From NCBI GenBank assembly GCA_032433595.1, contig JASWJB010000010.1, positions 240,362 to 304,361 on the forward strand: a stretch of 64,000 nt of DNA. Reading direction: 5' to 3'. The notes under the pieces are model-generated. The model saw only the letters and a program-made list of their open reading frames with translations, ran no database searches and was not told where the DNA came from. The position numbers were made by a program, and so were the translations under genes. Origin of the DNA: Conoideocrella luteorostrata (lineage: Eukaryota > Ascomycota > Sordariomycetes > Hypocreales > Clavicipitaceae). Below, one piece after another: positions 60,039 to 64,000 of this stretch (position 1 is the first letter of the stretch; the number at the start of each line of letters is the position of its first letter).

Positions 60039-61858
60039 TCAAGTTGGTCGCACATCTCCGCCAAACCCTACTGGTTTTCTGCGACCATCGTTTTCAGGCA
60101 AAATGGCCAAAACTTTGTACACCTTTCCCATCCCGCTGGGGCCACGATCAATAAGACGTTTGCAAGAATTCTCAATGCTCTTAGCCGTTGTCGATCCTTG
60201 AGTGGTGATGACAGCCTTTATAAGCATCTCTGCTCGCTCCTTGATACCCATAAGCTCCAAGAAGTACGCTTGGGGGACGGGGCCATGGACCTCTACACCG
60301 TCGCTGGCCAAAGTAGCGGCTTCCGCGATAGCTGTGAAATCCACATCGGCACTCAGGTCTACGAGGCCAGGGGCTGAGAAAGGACTGACAAGCTTGTGAT
60401 GTCGGATGCCTCGTAATGAATTGATAGGGATGGTCTCAGATGTTCCATAATCCAGTATCAGTGCAGCACCGCTAGGTTGGGGTTTTTGGACGCCGGCGGA
60501 GCCGCCGATGCGTCTGGCAAAATCGGCAGCGTATAGGCATGCATCGGGACAGATCTCAATGACAGACCCAGGAGTGTGTTTGAGTTGTCGGTACCTGGAA
60601 GAAGATTCAGGTAGGTAGCGCGAGTGTCTGGTGGGTTTTGATGAGAGAATGAGCTGGAATTCTTCGGGGGCTTCGCTCTTGCCGGCAGCCCTGGACTTGG
60701 CTTGAGCGGACGCCATCAAGGTCGGGGAAGTAGGTGAAACCATCATCTCACGCCATTCATATGACACCGATGCATTTGTTTCAGTGCCGGCAGGCCTGGC
60801 CGGGCTCGCCGCAGGAGCAGTGGTGGCTAAAGGCTTTGATGGCGCAGCAGATGCCAGGGCAGATTGGAATGTGTGAATAGGCAGAGCATCAAAGAACTCA
60901 TGTGCCACAATGAAAGGCATTTTATTTGCTTCTGTACGTCAAGTCTAGCATTAGTAGTGAGAAGATGGAGAAACAGACGCAATAAAGAAAAGTCTCCGAG
61001 AGGGCAAGTCCTCACCGACTGGAATCGACTTGAGACTTTCAGCCCAAACGATAGGTTTTCGTATATGCTTGCCGTTGCTCTGAGATCCCGCATCGCATTT
61101 TGTAAACTGGGCGTCAGGCCCGCAAAGGAGTTGTTTCTGCGTGTCTCGAAGCTCTGGGCTTGCCTCAACCATAAATATGCCTTCGATGCTGTCGGCCATG
61201 GCTGGAAATCTCGCTACGGTCTGAATGAAATTACATGAGCATAGAGATATAACGACTAGCCAGAACCAGAACCAGAACCAGAGTAGAGGCAAGTTCAAAG
61301 AGCATTCCAACTTACTCGCAACACATCATCCATGAGAGTCCCGCGGCCAGGTCCAACTTCGATTAATTGGACGCCTTTCTTGGGACGGCCTTGGCTGATC
61401 CATTCTGCAATAAACCAAACGCCAACGAGCTCGCCAAAGATCTGTGAGATTTCAGGGGATGTCACAAAATCTCCCTTGACGCCAAATTGATCGCGATCCT
61501 GGCCAATTGCGCCAGTATAATAGCCGCCCAAATCACCGGTCAAGCACATGCGCATGTAACTAGCTAAAGGCACAGGTCCTGTTGTCTTCACACAGGCAGA
61601 TACTCATTAGCATACGACTCGTCTAAATTCTAGACCAGTTCTTTTTGTTAACACACATACTGATATCGCTTCGAACAATTGCTTAGCTAGTGGAGTCGAC
61701 CATTGCCGCTTGCCATCGCGACAAGAAGCAGTTATGGAAAAGGGCCGGCTGCATCGAAACAAAGGGGCGCATTGCACTCGACCGTCAGCTTGGGCAATTC
61801 TTGGGCTCAAGAAGCGCTGCAAACCCCTGCAGGCTGTCGCAACAGAGCTCGACATCAT
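60039..61858 (-). CDS. MidA/NDUFAF7 complex I assembly methyltransferase
   Basis: Four exons, 61661-61858, 61316-61585, 61016-61220 and 60039-60931, encode 521 residues. The N-terminus is Arg/Ser/Ala rich (MMSSSVATACRGLQRFLSPR), fitting a mitochondrial presequence. The SAM-binding region is GVQLIEVGPGRGTLMDD, preceded by GDFVTSPEISQIFGELVGVW, and the family block MPFIVAHEFFDALPIHTFQ begins exon 4; ILDYGTSE and RGIRHHKLV follow. NDUFAF7 methylates an arginine of the complex I subunit NDUFS2 during assembly; the fungal protein is expected to do the same in the mitochondrial matrix. Intron 2 contains a CCAGAA repeat. Introns 1 to 3 were placed by phase; the acceptor of intron 1 (GAAG) is unusual. 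Divergent from the CDK-like gene. Confidence 0.86.
61261..61283. repeat. CAGAAC simple repeat inside an intron
   Basis: Three to four units of a 6-base repeat lie in the second intron of the NDUFAF7 homologue. Confidence 0.7.
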
Positions 61859-62317
61859 GAGGAGTAAAGTGCTGAAGTCACTACCTTGGGAGGTAGCTTT
61901 ACTTGAAGCCGAGCGCTGACGTGCGACCCAGTCTGCGAACAGAGCTGGTTTCGTTGATGAAGATAAGTGGTCATATTCGTTGATCTGGACCTTTTTCTAA
62001 AAGCTGTTGACGCAGAGCTACGCTTGGCACCGGCCGGTGCGGCTCTATCTTATCGCAGCTCTCTACCATAACAGGCTTGTCAACCCCACGTCCGAATCGC
62101 TACGCATCTACTCATCACACAGTTTATCAGCACGACTACGGAGTACTCTCGACGCTTATGGTTCCCTCCTATCACCTATCATACCATTTATATGGTTTCT
62201 ATGGGCCTTAATTGGACTGCTTCGGCGAAGACAAACCAAGCACACGCACGGTCAAATCGGGGCCGGCCAACCCTCTACATACGCACCGAACGCTAATTCC
62301 ATCCTCTTTGGCCCCCC
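61859..62317. other. divergent promoter region
   Basis: Shared by the NDUFAF7 homologue and the CDK-like kinase. One TACGGAGTA copy lies near 62137. Confidence 0.6.
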
Positions 62318-63910
62318 ATGGCCAGCAAAAGCAAGTCGAGGTGGGCAGACATCGGAGAAGATGCCGAGTTGGAAGCCAAAATTGCACGAGAAAGGGAAGA
62401 AAAGCGACGCAAGAAGGCAGAGAAGGCACGCAAACTCGAGGCAAAGCGGCAAGCAGCAGTCGTAACAGCAGTCGTTGCAGCATCCAAACCAAGCGACGAG
62501 CCACCTCATGGCGATTTGGACGAAGACAGTACTAATATTGGCAGGCCCTCGAAACGCCGAAGAGTCATTCCTGGAACCGAGTCGAGTTCATCACAACAAG
62601 GAGGTAGCAAAACAGACGGCTCTATGGTTGTAGAGCTTCTCCGGTTTGGAGACTCCGCAACATGGAGCAAGAGTCGCAGTGTTGAAAACTATGACAAGCT
62701 GAACGACATCGAGGAGGGCACATACGGATGGGTCGCGCGGGGCACAGAACGCTCGACCGGGAAAGTCGTGGCTCTCAAGAGGTTAAAGCTCGAGCCGTCA
62801 GATCGGAACGGCTTGCCTGTGACGGGACTTCGGGAGATTCAGATTTTGCAGGATTGCCAACATCGTAATATTGTGCAGATGGTGGAGGTTGTCGTTGGTG
62901 ACGAGGTTGCAAAACCAGACAAGTGAGTAGAAGCTCGCGCAGCTTGGTATCTCCATGACTCCTTCCCCAGCAGTAAACAAGCGGCGAGAAATGATGGATA
63001 TTTTTTTTATTCTCTTTCAAAAAATCCCAATGATGCTGACGCTATAATTCCAAAATAATACAGTTCCATATTTCTAGTCCTCGAGTTTGTTGAGCACGAC
63101 CTTAAAGGGATACTCGAAGGCATGCCTGAACCTTTCCTCTCGTCCGAAGTAAAGCGTCTCCTTCTCCAGCTAACCTCCGGGGTAAGCTACCTCCATGAGA
63201 ATTGGATATTACATCGTGACCTTAAAACATCCAACCTCCTCCTCAACAACCGCGGCCAGCTGAAAATCGCAGACTTCGGGATGGCTCGATACGTAGGCGA
63301 CCCACCACCCAAACTAACACAACTCGTCGTCACTCTGTGGTATCGCGCTCCAGAACTACTTCTAGGCACCAAATTATACGGCGGAGCAGTCGATATGTGG
63401 AGCGTAGGCTGTATATTCGGCGAACTGATCACACGCGAGCCTTTGCTACAGGGCAGCAACGAGATCGATCAAATGTCCAAAGTCTTTGAGCTGTGCGGCG
63501 TACCTACAGAAGAAACGTGGCCGGGATTCCACAAGCTTCCCAATGCTCGAAGTCTCAAGCTTCCTAAGAACGCACTAACCACCGGCTCCGTAATACGTGC
63601 TCGATTTCCCAACATGACCACGGCTGGAGCTGGCTTACTAAATGACTTGCTTTCGCTGGATCCGGAGCAACGTCCGACAGCGAAGGAAATGCTTCAGCAC
63701 GAATACTTCCGTCAGGATCCTAAACCTAAACCTGAAAGCATGTTTCCCACGTTCCCTAGTAAGGCGGGTCAGGAACGCAGACGCCGTCATGAGCCCAACG
63801 CACCCCCGCGAGGACAAGCCGTCAGTCTCGGAGACGTGGACCTGAGCGGTATTTTTCAGGGCCGGGACAAAGAAGAGCGTGGGGCTGGCTTCATGTTGCG
63901 TATGGTATAG
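62318..63910 (+). CDS. cyclin-dependent kinase, CDK10/CDK11-like
   Basis: Two exons, 62318-62922 and 63064-63910, encode 483 residues. A basic, Lys/Glu-rich N-terminal arm of about 125 residues (REREEKRRKKAEKARKLEAK) precedes the kinase: Gly loop EEGTYGWV, VALKRLKLE with the Lys, cyclin helix PVTGLREIQIL, EFVEHDLKGIL, HRDLKTSNLLL, DFGMAR and [17 protein letters not shown]. The HRDLKTSN and PITSLRE-like helix point to the CDK10/CDK11 group, involved in transcription and splicing. The helix reads PVTGLRE, so I do not separate CDK10 from CDK11. The 141-nt intron lies between the beta4 strand and the hinge, and joins AA to T to give Asn (NSIFLVLEF). The C-terminus (DVDLSGIFQGRDKEERGAGF) matches fungal members. 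Confidence 0.88.
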
Positions 63911-64000
63911 AAGCGTTAGACAGCGTTCTTTAATATTGCATCGGATGTGTTGGTGAAATGAGCAAAGCGGAAGAGGCCAGTCAACCTTTTAACGGAGCAC

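Overview
The window is nuclear DNA of a filamentous ascomycete (Pezizomycotina), most likely a member of the Hypocreales. The gene level is inferred from spliced genes with short introns (about 50-170 nt) that have GTAAGT/GTATGT-like donors and RCTAAC-type branch sites, and from filamentous-fungus families (Zn2Cys6 and C2H2 regulators, GH16, GH64, a Cdc25-type RasGEF with SH3 and WW domains). The order-level guess is inference only. Exon models below were built by hand, and for every intact multi-exon gene the exon lengths sum to a whole number of codons.

Layout. 1-5.4 kb: 3' end of poly(A) polymerase, DML1/Misato, a broken peroxiredoxin-like gene and a small TM2-domain membrane protein. 6.6-22.9 kb: housekeeping genes, often in divergent pairs: a divergent septin-like GTPase facing a PHO85-type CDK, tafazzin facing a NOSIP-type RING protein, then a mitochondrial-carrier-family transporter, SGF73 of SAGA, a secreted SGNH hydrolase and a dehydrin-like disordered protein. 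23.9-28.1 kb: a large Ras guanine-nucleotide exchange factor. 28-36 kb: nearly 8 kb with no recognisable gene, ending at a C2H2/fungal-trans regulator (36-38.7 kb). 40-43.7 kb: two same-strand glucan-active enzymes (GH16, GH64). 45-46 kb: a decayed phosphoserine aminotransferase. 48.7-53.4 kb: a Zn2Cys6 regulator and a U-box cyclophilin. 54-57.6 kb: a decayed SRPK-like kinase and AT-rich sequence. 57.6-63.9 kb: a GOST-type seven-transmembrane protein, a MidA/NDUFAF7 complex I assembly factor and a CDK10/11-like kinase.

I see no operon-like or secondary-metabolite cluster, no CRISPR array, no intact transposon, and no convincing tRNA or rRNA. The most notable things are three independently decayed genes, a near-palindromic motif (TACGGAGTA/TACTCCGTA) scattered about thirty times through noncoding DNA and apparently never in exons, a strong 23-bp inverted repeat at 34.8 kb, and the large gene-free zone upstream of the C2H2 regulator.
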